NCBI RefSeq assembly: GCF_008704495.1
Contig: NZ_CP023699.1
Location: forward strand, 7,998,001 to 8,062,000
Direction: 5' to 3'
DNA from: Streptomyces kanamyceticus
GTDB lineage: Bacteria; Actinomycetota; Actinomycetes; Streptomycetales; Streptomycetaceae
Length of the DNA stretch: 64,000 nt
Shown: positions 8,732 to 16,621 of the stretch, piece by piece
Layout of the letters: each line of letters opens with the position of its first letter
Position numbering within the stretch: the first letter of the stretch is position 1
Program-made: the position numbers and the translations under genes
The notes under the pieces: generated by a model
What the model was told of the DNA's origin: nothing
The model's database searches: none
The model's input: only the letters and a program-made list of their open reading frames with translations

Positions 8732-9496
8732 GTGGAGACCTTGCAGGACAAGGGAGTTGTCGTGACCGGCGCGGGAGGCGGCATCGGGGCCGCGCTCGCC
8801 CGCCGCTTCGCCGCCGCGGGAGCGCGCGTCGCCGTCAACGACATGGACGGCGCCAAGGCCAAGGCCGTCGCCGACGAGGTGGGCGGCATCGCCGTGCCGG
8901 GCGACGCCTCCGTGATCGCGCGGGAGGCGGCGGACGCGCTCGGCGGCACCGTCGACGTGTACTGCGCCAACGCCGGGCTCGGCTCCGGCGGCAGCGAGGC
9001 GGCCCCCGAGGAGGTCTGGGCCGCGGCCTGGGACGTCAACGTCATGGCGCACGTGCGGGCGGCCCAGGAGCTGCTGCCCGGCTGGCTGGAGCGGGGCAGC
9101 GGCCGCTTCGTCTCGACCGTCTCCGCCGCCGGACTGCTCACCATGATCGGCGCCGCGCCCTACAGCGTCACCAAGCACGGCGCGTACGCCTTCGCCGAGT
9201 GGCTCTCGCTCACCTACCGGCACCGCGGCATCAAGGTCCACGCGATCTGCCCGCAGGGCGTGCGCACCGACATGCTCGCCGCCACCGGCACCGCGGGCGA
9301 CCTCGTGCTCGCGCCCACCGCGATCGAGCCCGACGACGTCGCGGACGCGCTCTTCGCGGGCATGGCGGAGGACCGCTTCCTGATCCTCCCGCACCCCGAG
9401 GTCGACGCGTACTACCGGGCCCGCGCCGCGACGCCCGACAAGTGGCTGACCGGCATGAACCACATCCAGCAGAAGTGGGAGGAGGCGGAGCGGTGA
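8732..9496 (+). CDS. SDR family oxidoreductase (254 aa)
   Basis: A classical short-chain dehydrogenase: TGAGGGIG cofactor loop at 12-19, ANAG at 79-82, Ser131, Tyr144 and Lys148 (YSVTK) as catalytic triad, and an ICPQGVRTDM segment after the active site. An acidic residue after strand beta-2 (NDMDG) suggests NAD(H) preference. Start is the GTG at 8732 with AAGGAG 6-7 nt upstream. It is first in a + strand operon whose stop overlaps the next start by GTGA, so it is translationally coupled to an acyl-CoA ligase. With the acyl-CoA dehydrogenase and kinase genes opposite, it probably acts in catabolism of a fatty acyl or alkyl compound. Substrate unknown. Confidence 0.88.
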   Translation: METLQDKGVVVTGAGGGIGAALARRFAAAGARVAVNDMDGAKAKAVADEVGGIAVPGDASVIAREAADALGGTVDVYCANAGLGSGGSEAAPEEVWAAAWDVNVMAHVRAAQELLPGWLERGSGRFVSTVSAAGLLTMIGAAPYSVTKHGAYAFAEWLSLTYRHRGIKVHAICPQGVRTDMLAATGTAGDLVLAPTAIEPDDVADALFAGMAEDRFLILPHPEVDAYYRARAATPDKWLTGMNHIQQKWEEAER

Positions 9497-11166
9497 GCGA
9501 CACGACCTCGGTCTACGCGGCCAAGCCCTGGCTCGCGCGGCTCAACGACGCCCAGCGCGGCCCCGTACGGCCCGCCGCGTCCGTCGTGCACGCCTTCCGC
9601 GCGGCCGTGGAGCGGGCGCCCGACCACACCGCCCTCGCCTACTTCGACGGGCGCCTGAGCTACCGCGAGACGGACGCGCTCACCGACTCCGTGGCCGGAC
9701 ACCTGGCCGCGCGCGGCATCGAACGCGGCGACCGCGTCGCGATCCTCCTGCAGAACACCCCGCACTTCGTGATCGCGCTGCTCGGCGCCTGGAAGGCGGG
9801 CGCCACGGTCGTCCCCGTCAACCCCATGTACAAGTCGGCGGAGGTCGGACACGTCCTCGCCGACGCGGGAGTGGCCGCGCTGATCTGCGCGGACCGCGCC
9901 TGGGAGACGTATCTGCGCGAGACGGCGGCGGACTCCCCGGTCCGCGTCGTGCTCACCGCCTGCCAGCTCGACCTCCAGACGCGCGACGACCCCCGGGTCC
10001 TCGACTTCGAGCGGCTGCCCCCGGCGGCCGACGCCGACGACCTGGTGGCGGTGGCGAGCCGGGGACTCGCCGCGCCCGCCGACCGCGAGCTCGGCCCGTC
10101 CGACATCGCGCTGATCAGCTACACCTCGGGCACCAGCGGCACCCCCAAGGGCGCCATGAACACCCACCACAACATCACCTACAACGCCGAGCGCCAGCGC
10201 GTCGGCTGCGCGCTGCCGCAGGGCTCCTGCTACTTCGCGATGGCGCCGCTCTTCCACATCACCGGCATGGTCGCGCAGATCGCCGCGTGCATCGCCAACG
10301 CGGGCACGCTCGCGCTCGCCTACCGGTTCGAGGCCGGTGTCGTCCTCGACGCCTTCGCCGAGCACCGGCCCGCCTACACGGTCGGCCCCTCGACCGCGTT
10401 CATGGCGCTCGCCGCCCACCCGAAGGCGACCCGCGCGCACTTCGACTCCTTCCGGATGGTCTCCTCGGGCGGCGCCCCGCTGCCGCCGGCCCTGGTGGAG
10501 AAGTTCCGCGCCGCCTTCGGCCCCTACCTCCACAACGGCTACGGCCTCACCGAGTGCACCGCGCCCTGCGCCGCCGTGCCGCCGGGCCAGGAGGCGCCCG
10601 TCGACCCGGTCTCGGGCACCCTGGCCGTCGGCGTCCCGGGACCCGAGACGGTCGTACGCATCGTGGACGACCTCGGCGAGGAGGTGCCCTTCGGGGAGCA
10701 GGGCGAGATCGTGGTGCGCGGACCGCAGGTGGTGCCCGGCTACTGGCAGCGGCCCGAGGCCACCAGTGAGGCCTTCCCCGACGGGGAACTGCGCACCGGC
10801 GACATCGGGTTCATGGACCCGGCGGGCTGGCTCTACGTCGTCGACCGCAAGAAGGACATGATCAACGCGTCCGGCTTCAAGGTCTGGCCGCGCGAGGTCG
10901 AGGACGTCCTCTACTCCCACCCCGCGGTCCGCGAGGCGGCCGTCGTCGGGGTGCCCGACAGCTACCGCGGGGAGAGCGTCAAGGCGTACGTCAGCCTGCG
11001 TCCCGGCAACGACACCGGCGCCGACGAGCTGATCGCGTACTGCGAGGAGCGGCTCGCCGCCTACAAGTACCCGCGCGAGGTCGCGATCCTGACGGAGCTC
11101 CCGAAGACCACAAGTGGGAAGATCCTCCGGCGGGAACTGCGATCCCGCGCACGGAACAGTCAATGA
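9493..11166 (+). CDS. Acyl-CoA synthetase / AMP-dependent ligase (557 aa)
   Basis: An ANL-superfamily enzyme that adenylates a carboxylate and transfers it to CoA. The P-loop YTSGTSGTPKG is at 210-220; NGYGLTECT and LRTGDIGFMDPAGWLYVVDR-KKDMI supply the A5/A7/A8 motifs; the catalytic Lys of the C-terminal lid is K543 in KTTSGKILRREL. No carrier-protein domain is present, so it is a free-standing ligase of the FadD type, not an NRPS module. Start GTG 9493 overlaps the SDR stop. A TetR gene follows 12-21 nt downstream in the same operon. Confidence 0.9.
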   Translation: MSDTTSVYAAKPWLARLNDAQRGPVRPAASVVHAFRAAVERAPDHTALAYFDGRLSYRETDALTDSVAGHLAARGIERGDRVAILLQNTPHFVIALLGAWKAGATVVPVNPMYKSAEVGHVLADAGVAALICADRAWETYLRETAADSPVRVVLTACQLDLQTRDDPRVLDFERLPPAADADDLVAVASRGLAAPADRELGPSDIALISYTSGTSGTPKGAMNTHHNITYNAERQRVGCALPQGSCYFAMAPLFHITGMVAQIAACIANAGTLALAYRFEAGVVLDAFAEHRPAYTVGPSTAFMALAAHPKATRAHFDSFRMVSSGGAPLPPALVEKFRAAFGPYLHNGYGLTECTAPCAAVPPGQEAPVDPVSGTLAVGVPGPETVVRIVDDLGEEVPFGEQGEIVVRGPQVVPGYWQRPEATSEAFPDGELRTGDIGFMDPAGWLYVVDRKKDMINASGFKVWPREVEDVLYSHPAVREAAVVGVPDSYRGESVKAYVSLRPGNDTGADELIAYCEERLAAYKYPREVAILTELPKTTSGKILRRELRSRARNSQ

Positions 11167-11187
11167 CGCGAAAGGCAGGTGGCGGCA

Positions 11188-11784
11188 GTGGCCAGGACGA
11201 CGGACGGTGACGGCACGCCCGTCCCGCAGCGGCTGCTCGCCGCCGCCACCCGGCTCTTCGCCGACCGCGGCTACGACCGCACGTCGGTGCAGGAGATCGT
11301 GGAGGCGGCCGGTGTCACCAAGGGCGCGCTCTACCACTACTTCGGCTCCAAGGACGACCTGCTGCACGAGGTCTACGCCCGGATGCTCCGCGTCCAGCAG
11401 GAGCGGCTCGACGCCATCGCGGACGCGGACGCCCCCGTCGAGCGGCGGGTCCGCGACGCCGCGGCCGACGTCGTGGTCACCACCATCGACAACCTCGACG
11501 ACGCGTCGATCTTCTTCCGCTCCATGCACCACCTGAGCCCGGAGAAGAACAAGCAGGTGCGCGCGGAACGGCGCCGCTACCACGAGCGGTTCCGCGCGCT
11601 CATCGAGGAGGGCCAGGCATCCGGCGTCTTCTCCACGGCGACGCCGGCGGACCTGGTGGTGGACTACCACTTCGGCTCCGTCCACCACCTGTCCACGTGG
11701 TATCGGCCCGATGGTCCGCTCTCTCCGCAGCAGGTTGCGGACCACTTGGCGGACCTGCTCCTCAGGGCCCTGCGGGCCCCCTAA
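11188..11784 (+). CDS. TetR family transcriptional regulator
   Basis: The N-terminal HTH (QRLLAAATRLFADRGYDRTSVQEIVEAAGVTKGALYHYFGSKDDLL, in pieces from about residue 12 to 57) is a textbook TetR domain. A roughly 140-residue ligand/dimer domain follows. I use GTG 11188 because a GGTGG lies 5 nt upstream; GTG 11179 is also in frame. It is the last gene of the SDR-ligase operon and stands between that operon and the opposite-strand acyl-CoA dehydrogenase operon. Both outer promoters carry the same dyad operator, so it is probably the local repressor, relieved by an acyl-CoA or free acid ligand (inference from family behaviour). Confidence 0.88.
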   Translation: MARTTDGDGTPVPQRLLAAATRLFADRGYDRTSVQEIVEAAGVTKGALYHYFGSKDDLLHEVYARMLRVQQERLDAIADADAPVERRVRDAAADVVVTTIDNLDDASIFFRSMHHLSPEKNKQVRAERRRYHERFRALIEEGQASGVFSTATPADLVVDYHFGSVHHLSTWYRPDGPLSPQQVADHLADLLLRALRAP

Positions 11785-11936
11785 GGGGCGCGGGGCTGTG
11801 ACATTTGCGGCTCCGCCGCGTGGGCGCGCTCAGCCCCCGCCGGGGCGCGGTCGCGTCTGCCGCGGCAGGTCCTACGGCGAGTGCGGCTCGCCGAGGGTTG
11901 CTCGCGCAGTTCCCCGCGCCCCTACGGGGCCACCAG
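11774..11936. repeat. Dispersed intergenic repeat between convergent genes
   Basis: The gap between the TetR and acyl-CoA dehydrogenase stops is framed by near-complementary ends (around 11774-11794 and 11912-11932: GGGGCGCGGGG opposite CCCCGCGCCCC), able to fold a long stem. Bases 11784-11828 recur with two mismatches at 28619-28663, and the same GGGGCGCGGGGAAC core builds the tandem array at 19.1-19.7 kb. No gene is seen here; it probably acts as a bidirectional terminator. Confidence 0.6.
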
Positions 11937-13151
11937 CTACACGTACTTCTTCAGCTCACGCCGCGCCAGCGACCGCAGATGAACCTCGTCCGGCCCATCA
12001 GCCAAGCGCAGCGTCCGCGCGCCTGCCCACAGTTCGGCGAGCGGAAAGTCCTGGCTCACGCCCCCGGCGCCATGGAGCTGCACCGCGCGGTCGAGGATGT
12101 CGACCACCGCGCGCGGCGTCGCGATCTTGATGGACTGGATCTCCGTGTGCGCGCCCTTGTTGCCGACGGTGTCCATCAGCCAGGCCGTCTTGAGTACGAG
12201 CAGACGCAGCTGCTCCACCGCGACCCGCGCGTCCGCGATCCACTCCTGCACCACGCCCTGCTGGGCCAGCGGCTTGCCGAAGGCCGTACGCGACACCGCG
12301 CGCCTGCACATCAGCTCGATGGCGCGCTCGGCCATGCCGATCAGGCGCATGCAGTGGTGGATGCGGCCGGGGCCGAGCCGCGCCTGCGCGATGGCGAAGC
12401 CGCCGCCCTCCTCGCCGATCAGGTTCGAGGCGGGGACCCTGACGTTGTCGAAGACGACCTCTGCGTGGCCGCCGTGGTAGTGGTCCTCGTACCCGTACAC
12501 CTTCATGGCGCGCCGCACTTCGAGGCCGGGGGTGTCGCGCGGGACGAGCACCATCGACTGCTGGCGGCGGATGTCGGAGGCGTCCGGGTCCGTCTTGCCC
12601 ATCACGATGAAGATCTTGCAGTCGGGGTTCATCGCCCCGGAGATGTACCACTTGCGGCCCGAGATGACGTATTCGTCGCCCTGCCGCTCGATCAGCGTGG
12701 TGATGTTCGTGGCGTCGGAGGAGGCCACCTCGGGTTCGGTCATCGCGAACGCCGAACGGATCTCACCGGCGAGCAGCGGCTCCAGCCACTGCTTGCGCTG
12801 CTCGTCCGTGCCGAACTGCGCGAGGACCTCCATGTTGCCGGTGTCGGGCGCCGCGCAGTTCAGCGCGGTGGGCGCCAACTGCGGGGAGCGCCCGGTGATT
12901 TCGGCGAGCGGCGCGTACTGGAGGTTGGTGAGCCCCGCGCCGTGCTCCGCGTCGGGAAGGAAGAGGTTCCACAGGCCCTGCCTGCGGGCCTCGGCCTTCA
13001 GCTCCTCCACGACCGAGGGCGTGTCCCACGGTGACGCGAGCAGGGCGCGCTGCTCCTCGACGACCTGCTCGGCCGGGTGGACGTGCTCCTCCATGAAGGC
13101 GAGCAGCTTGGCGCGCAGCTCTTCGGTGCGCGCGTCGAATGCGAAGTCCAT
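11937..13151 (-). CDS. Acyl-CoA dehydrogenase (404 aa)
   Basis: The three ACAD parts are recognisable: an N-terminal helical domain (to about 130), a middle beta-domain with FAMTEPEVASSDATNI and GRKWYISGAMNPDCKIFIVMG, and a C-terminal helical domain with ARLGPGRIHHCMRLIGMAERAIELM, QGVVQEW and the ending TLRLADGPDEVHLRSLARREL. It is a FAD enzyme that introduces the alpha,beta double bond of an acyl-CoA and passes electrons to ETF. The GPDEVH ending resembles the ACAD10/11-like branch that often travels with an APH-type kinase, and such a kinase is immediately upstream in the same operon (9 bp gap). Start ATG 13151. Confidence 0.92.
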   Translation of the reverse strand: MDFAFDARTEELRAKLLAFMEEHVHPAEQVVEEQRALLASPWDTPSVVEELKAEARRQGLWNLFLPDAEHGAGLTNLQYAPLAEITGRSPQLAPTALNCAAPDTGNMEVLAQFGTDEQRKQWLEPLLAGEIRSAFAMTEPEVASSDATNITTLIERQGDEYVISGRKWYISGAMNPDCKIFIVMGKTDPDASDIRRQQSMVLVPRDTPGLEVRRAMKVYGYEDHYHGGHAEVVFDNVRVPASNLIGEEGGGFAIAQARLGPGRIHHCMRLIGMAERAIELMCRRAVSRTAFGKPLAQQGVVQEWIADARVAVEQLRLLVLKTAWLMDTVGNKGAHTEIQSIKIATPRAVVDILDRAVQLHGAGGVSQDFPLAELWAGARTLRLADGPDEVHLRSLARRELKKYV

Positions 13152-13160
13152 GGCTGTCTC

Positions 13161-14192
13161 TCAGCCTTCCTGTCGTCCCTGGAGGGTGGTGAGGCCGTGC
13201 TCGATGAAGACCGGGACCAGCTCGCCGATCCGGTCGAAGCCCGCGCCGACGGTCTGGCCGAGCGTGAAGCGGTAGTGGATGCCCTCCAGGATCACGGCGA
13301 GCTTGAACCACGCGAAGGCCGTGTACCAGGAGATGGCGCCGACGTCGCGGCCCGACCGCGTGGCGTACCGCTCGACGAGCTCGGCCGGGTCCGGGTGGCC
13401 AGGCGCGCCCGCCGTGGTGCTGATGGGGGAGTCGGGCAGCTCCAGCTTGACGCTGTACATGGCCAGGAGGCCCAGGTCGGTGAGGGGGTCGCCGAGCGTG
13501 GACATCTCCCAGTCGAGCACCGCCCTGATCCGGTCGGACCCGTCGATCAGGACGTTGTCGAGCCGGTAGTCGCCGTGGATGACGGTCGCCGCGGGCGATG
13601 CGGGCAGCGCGCGGCCGAGGGCGGCGTGCAGCTCGTCGATGCCCGCGAGGTCGCGGCCGCGGGACGCGTCCAGTTGCTTGCCCCAGCGGCGCAGCTGCCG
13701 GTCGAGGAAGCCGTCAGGGCGCCCGAAGTCACGGAGGCCGACCGCTTCGGGGTCCACGGCGTGCAGGTCGACGAGGGTGTCGACGAGGGTGAACACCGCG
13801 GCGCGGGTCCGCTCGGCGCCGAGCGGCGCGAGCTGTTCGGCGGTGCGGTAGGGGGTGCCCTCCACGAACTCCATGACGTAGAAGGGCGAGCCGATGACCG
13901 ACTCGTCCTCGCACAGGAGCACCGGCTTCGGCACCGGCACGTCCGTCGGGTGCAGCGCGCTGATCACCCGGTGCTCGCGCTTCATGTCGTGCGCGGTGGC
14001 GAGCACGTGGCCCAGCGGGGGGCGCCGCACCACCCAGCGCGCCGCGCCGTCGGTCACGGCGTACGTGAGGTTGGAGCGGCCGCCCTCGATGAGCCGGGCC
14101 GAGAGCGGCCCGCCGACCAGGCCTGGCCGTTCGCGGTCGAGGTGGCCGCGCAACGTCTCCAGGTCGAGGCCCGGTGGGTGGACTGCGCTCAT
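13161..14192 (-). CDS. APH-like phosphotransferase family protein paired with acyl-CoA dehydrogenase
   Basis: A 343-residue kinase-fold protein: IEGGRSNLTYAV replaces the glycine loop (35-46), Brenner motif HGDYRLDN at 206-213 gives the catalytic Asp, and LDWEMSTLGDPLTDLG (226-241) the metal-binding Asp. It belongs to the aminoglycoside-phosphotransferase superfamily but to the subgroup found beside or fused to acyl-CoA dehydrogenases. In ACAD10/11 proteins the kinase phosphorylates a 4-hydroxyacyl-CoA so that the dehydrogenase part can eliminate it. A similar role here is inference. Start ATG 14192. First gene of its operon; a dyad operator lies 46-64 nt upstream. Confidence 0.85.
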   Translation of the reverse strand: MSAVHPPGLDLETLRGHLDRERPGLVGGPLSARLIEGGRSNLTYAVTDGAARWVVRRPPLGHVLATAHDMKREHRVISALHPTDVPVPKPVLLCEDESVIGSPFYVMEFVEGTPYRTAEQLAPLGAERTRAAVFTLVDTLVDLHAVDPEAVGLRDFGRPDGFLDRQLRRWGKQLDASRGRDLAGIDELHAALGRALPASPAATVIHGDYRLDNVLIDGSDRIRAVLDWEMSTLGDPLTDLGLLAMYSVKLELPDSPISTTAGAPGHPDPAELVERYATRSGRDVGAISWYTAFAWFKLAVILEGIHYRFTLGQTVGAGFDRIGELVPVFIEHGLTTLQGRQEG

Positions 14193-14237
14193 CTGTCACT
14201 CCTGATCGGCGAGGCGGTGGCGTGCCACACCATGATG

Positions 14238-14256
14238 CCGACCAGTCGGTATGTCG
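14238..14256. promoter_or_regulatory. Operator copy 2 of the acyl-CoA module
   Basis: A perfect dyad CCGAC-CA-GTCGG (14238-14249) runs into GTATGTCG. Bases 14241-14256 are the exact reverse complement of 8641-8656. It lies just upstream of the kinase-dehydrogenase operon, a position suited to repression by the TetR at 11188. Confidence 0.62.
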
Positions 14257-14294
14257 TCTAGGGGGGCGTCCCCGTCGCCCCTGCCGCGGAGCGC

Positions 14295-14591
14295 TCAGTG
14301 ATCGTCCCAGTGCCCGTCATGGGCAGCATGCCGATGCCCGTCGTGCAGGTAGTCGACGTGATCGGCGTGGGTGACGGAGTCATGGCCGCAGCCGGAGCCG
14401 TGCTGGTGGTCATGCCCCTGGTGGGCCACGTGCCCACCCGGCTCGCACTCGTCGTAGTGGTCGGTGTGCAACCGGTGCAGATGGCCGTCGTGCGCGTAGT
14501 CGACGTGGTCGCCGTGCGGCACCTCGGGATGGCCGCAGGCGGGGCCGTGGACGTGGTCGTGGACGGGGTGTTCGTGGTGGAGCGTGGTCAT
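14295..14591 (-). CDS. Histidine-rich, probable metal-binding small protein (98 aa)
   Basis: Roughly a quarter of the residues are His, with many Asp and a few Cys. The protein is built from a duplicated unit: DHVDYAHDGHLHRLHTDHYD (residues about 29-48) returns as DHVDYLHDGHRHAAHDGHWDDH at the C terminus. HGPACGHPEVPHGDH and HQHGSGCGHDSVTHADH precede each unit, so the whole is two tandem halves, each with one CxH-type site. There is no membrane helix or signal peptide. Zn or Ni storage/buffering is the likely role. Start ATG 14591 has GAAGG 8 nt upstream; the upstream in-frame GTG lacks one. No Zur-like box was recognised upstream. Confidence 0.72.
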   Translation of the reverse strand: MTTLHHEHPVHDHVHGPACGHPEVPHGDHVDYAHDGHLHRLHTDHYDECEPGGHVAHQGHDHQHGSGCGHDSVTHADHVDYLHDGHRHAAHDGHWDDH

Positions 14592-14708
14592 GACGCACAC
14601 CTTCGGCGAGGGGAGGGGCTGACTCTCTCAGGCTAGCCCCCTATGCCCGTTTGATGGCGTTATGGGAATGTGGTGCATGTTTCCCCGACCTCCGCGAACG
14701 GCGACCCC

Positions 14709-15644
14709 ATGAAGGCGATCAGTTACCGCAGCTACGGCGGACCCGAAGTCCTCGAGTACGGCGAGGTGCGCGACCCCAAGGTCGGCCCCGACTCCGTCCT
14801 GGTGAAGGTGCGGGCCGCCGCCGTGAACCCCGTCGACTGGAAGTGCCGCGAGGGCTACCTCGACGCCGCCCTCGACCCGGTCTTCCCCGTGATCCCGGGC
14901 TGGGACGTGGCCGGTGTGGTGGTCCAGCCGGGCGCGTCGGTGCCGGAGTTCGCCGTCGGCGACGAGGTCATCGGCTACGTGCGCGAGGACTTCCTCTCGC
15001 GCGGCACGTTCGCCGAGTACGTCGCCGCGCCCGTGCGCACCCTCGCCCGCAAGCCGCGCAACCTCACCTTCGAGGAGGCCGCGGGGCTGCCGCTGGCCGG
15101 GCTCACCGCCTACCAGGTGATCGTCAAGGCCCTGGAGGTCACCGAGGGCGACGTCGTGCTCGTGCACGCGGCCGCGGGCGGGGTCGGCTCGCTCGCCGTC
15201 CAGCTGGCCCGGCACGCGGGCGCCCGCGTCATCGGCACCGCGAGCGAGCGCAACCACGACTATCTGCGCGAGCTCGGCGCGGAGCCCGTCACCTACGGGG
15301 ACGGGCTCGTCGACCGCGTCAGGGCCCTGGCGCCCGAGGGCGTCGACGCGGCCTTCGACACGGTCGGGGGCGACGCGCTCAAGGCATCGGCCGAACTCCT
15401 CGCCCCGGGCGGCAGGCTCGCCTCCATCGCGGACGGCGGAGTGATCGGTCTGGGTGGCCACTACTGCTTCGTACGTCCCGACGCCGCCGACCTCCAGCGT
15501 CTGACGGAACTCGCCGAGCAGGACGTCCTGACCGTCCACGTCGACGAGACGTTCCCACTGGAACGGGCGGCCGACGCGCACCGGCTGAACGCGGAGGGGC
15601 GTACCCGGGGCAAGGTCGTCGTCACGGTGGAGTGGGCGGACTGA
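14709..15644 (+). CDS. NADP-dependent quinone oxidoreductase / zinc-type alcohol dehydrogenase-like (MDR) protein
   Basis: An MDR enzyme of 311 residues: GroES-like N domain (AAAVNPVDWKCREGYLD, GWDVAGVVVQPGASVPEFAVGDEV), then a Rossmann domain with GLPLAGLTAYQVI and VLVHAAAGGVGSLAVQLARHAGARVIGTA. No structural or catalytic Zn cysteines are present, so it belongs to the zinc-independent quinone reductase/enoyl-reductase branch. Start ATG 14709 (MKAISYRSYGGPEVLEYG) is the conserved family N terminus; an in-frame upstream ATG at 14670 would add 13 unlikely residues. Divergent from the His-rich protein gene. Confidence 0.88.
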   Translation: MKAISYRSYGGPEVLEYGEVRDPKVGPDSVLVKVRAAAVNPVDWKCREGYLDAALDPVFPVIPGWDVAGVVVQPGASVPEFAVGDEVIGYVREDFLSRGTFAEYVAAPVRTLARKPRNLTFEEAAGLPLAGLTAYQVIVKALEVTEGDVVLVHAAAGGVGSLAVQLARHAGARVIGTASERNHDYLRELGAEPVTYGDGLVDRVRALAPEGVDAAFDTVGGDALKASAELLAPGGRLASIADGGVIGLGGHYCFVRPDAADLQRLTELAEQDVLTVHVDETFPLERAADAHRLNAEGRTRGKVVVTVEWAD

Positions 15645-15686
15645 TATCGCGTTGTCCGTGCCGCACCCCTGTGCCAGGGTTTCGCG

Positions 15687-16241
15687 GTGAGGACTTCCCC
15701 GAGTGACCTGTTGCGCTGGCAGTTCGAGCTGACCTGGTCGCTGTTCGAGTACCACCTGGAGCGCCTGGAGCCCGCGGACTTCCTGTGGGAGCCGGACGCC
15801 GAGTGCTGGACCCTCCGCGAGGACGACGACGGCGGCTGGGTTCCCGACTGGCAGGACACCGAGCCGGACCCGGTGCCGTTGCCCACCATCGGCTGGGTGA
15901 GCTGGCACCTGGGCTGGTGGCTGAGCGTGGCCACCGATCACGTGCACGGCCGGGAGCCGCGGGCGCGGGCGGACATCGCGTGGCCGGGGCCGGGCGATGC
16001 GACGGTCGCCTGGCTGCGCGGCCTTCGGGGCGACTGGCTGAGCGGTCTCGCCGGGCTCACCGACGCCGACCTCGACGGCGCCGCGGTGTTTCCGTGGGAG
16101 AACGACCCCGAACGGACCGTCGCCCACATGGTGACCTGGGTCAACGCGGAGCTCATGAAGAACGTCGCGGAGATCGGCCAGCTGCGGCTGCGGCGCGCCG
16201 CGTCCCCGCGGCGCGCCGAGGCGGGCGGCACCGGCGCCTAG
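15687..16241 (+). CDS. DinB family protein (184 aa)
   Basis: A DinB/YfiT-type four-helix protein. LLRWQFELTWSLFEYHLERL begins helix 1; GWVSWHLGWWLSVATDHVHG and TVAHMVTWVNAELMKNVAEI supply the His residues that usually bind a metal in this fold. Actinomycete relatives include mycothiol-dependent thiol transferases, but the substrate is not determinable. Start GTG 15687, 42 bp after the upstream oxidoreductase. The last codons lie in a 24-bp segment duplicated downstream. Confidence 0.75.
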   Translation: MRTSPSDLLRWQFELTWSLFEYHLERLEPADFLWEPDAECWTLREDDDGGWVPDWQDTEPDPVPLPTIGWVSWHLGWWLSVATDHVHGREPRARADIAWPGPGDATVAWLRGLRGDWLSGLAGLTDADLDGAAVFPWENDPERTVAHMVTWVNAELMKNVAEIGQLRLRRAASPRRAEAGGTGA

Positions 16242-16291
16242 CGGCTCCGCACCGGGGCAGGCGACATCGGCGCCCAGCGGCTCCGCACCGG
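16232..16291. repeat. Direct repeat duplicating the end of the DinB gene
   Basis: Bases 16232-16255 (containing the TAG stop) recur at 16268-16291 with a single T-to-C change that turns TAG into CAG. The period is 36 bp. It looks like a recent tandem duplication of the gene's 3' end. Confidence 0.7.
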
Positions 16292-16300
16292 CAGCCCACC

Positions 16301-16621
16301 TCAGAACACCATCGCCGCCGCGCACACCGCGAACGCCAGGGTGCACAGCGCCGCCGCCCGCGCGGTACCGAGGGCGAGCGTCCGCGGCCTGCACGCGCTC
16401 AGGGCGACCATCCTGCGGTGCGCGACGGCCAGGAACCCCAGCCAGAGCAGCAGGCACAGCGCGCAGGCGAGCACGCCGGGCACCGTCGGCCCGTGGTGCA
16501 GCGCGGCCCGTCCGGCGAGCACGGCGGCGACCGTGCACGACAGCGTCGTACGCCGCCACGCGAGCCGCGTGCGCTCCGGCTGCAGCCCGGGATCGCGGAC
16601 CTGCTCCCCGGCCGGTGTCAC
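16301..16621 (-). CDS. DUF202 membrane protein, second of a pair (106 aa)
   Basis: Short YidH/DUF202-type protein. The signature PERTRLAWRRTTLSCTVAAVLAGRAAL lies at 15-40, followed by two more helices (VLACALCLLLWLGFLAVA and LCTLAFAVCAAAMVF). The GTG start at 16621 overlaps the stop of the preceding DUF202 gene as GTGA, so the two are translationally coupled and probably form a complex. Function of DUF202 proteins is not established. Confidence 0.75.
   Translation of the reverse strand: MTPAGEQVRDPGLQPERTRLAWRRTTLSCTVAAVLAGRAALHHGPTVPGVLACALCLLLWLGFLAVAHRRMVALSACRPRTLALGTARAAALCTLAFAVCAAAMVF

Noticed and set aside
8732..14192. Secondary-metabolite gene cluster
   Set aside because: The ligase has no carrier or condensation domain and the neighbours are beta-oxidation-type enzymes, so a catabolic module is simpler.
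14298..14636. Plus-strand frame opposite the His-rich gene
   Set aside because: Its Val/Met-rich translation is the reverse reading of His and Asp codons; no ribosome site or homology is apparent.
14592..14708. Zur-type operator in front of the His-rich protein
   Set aside because: No TGaaAATGATTTTCA-like dyad is present in the gap; only a run of short A/T-containing words.
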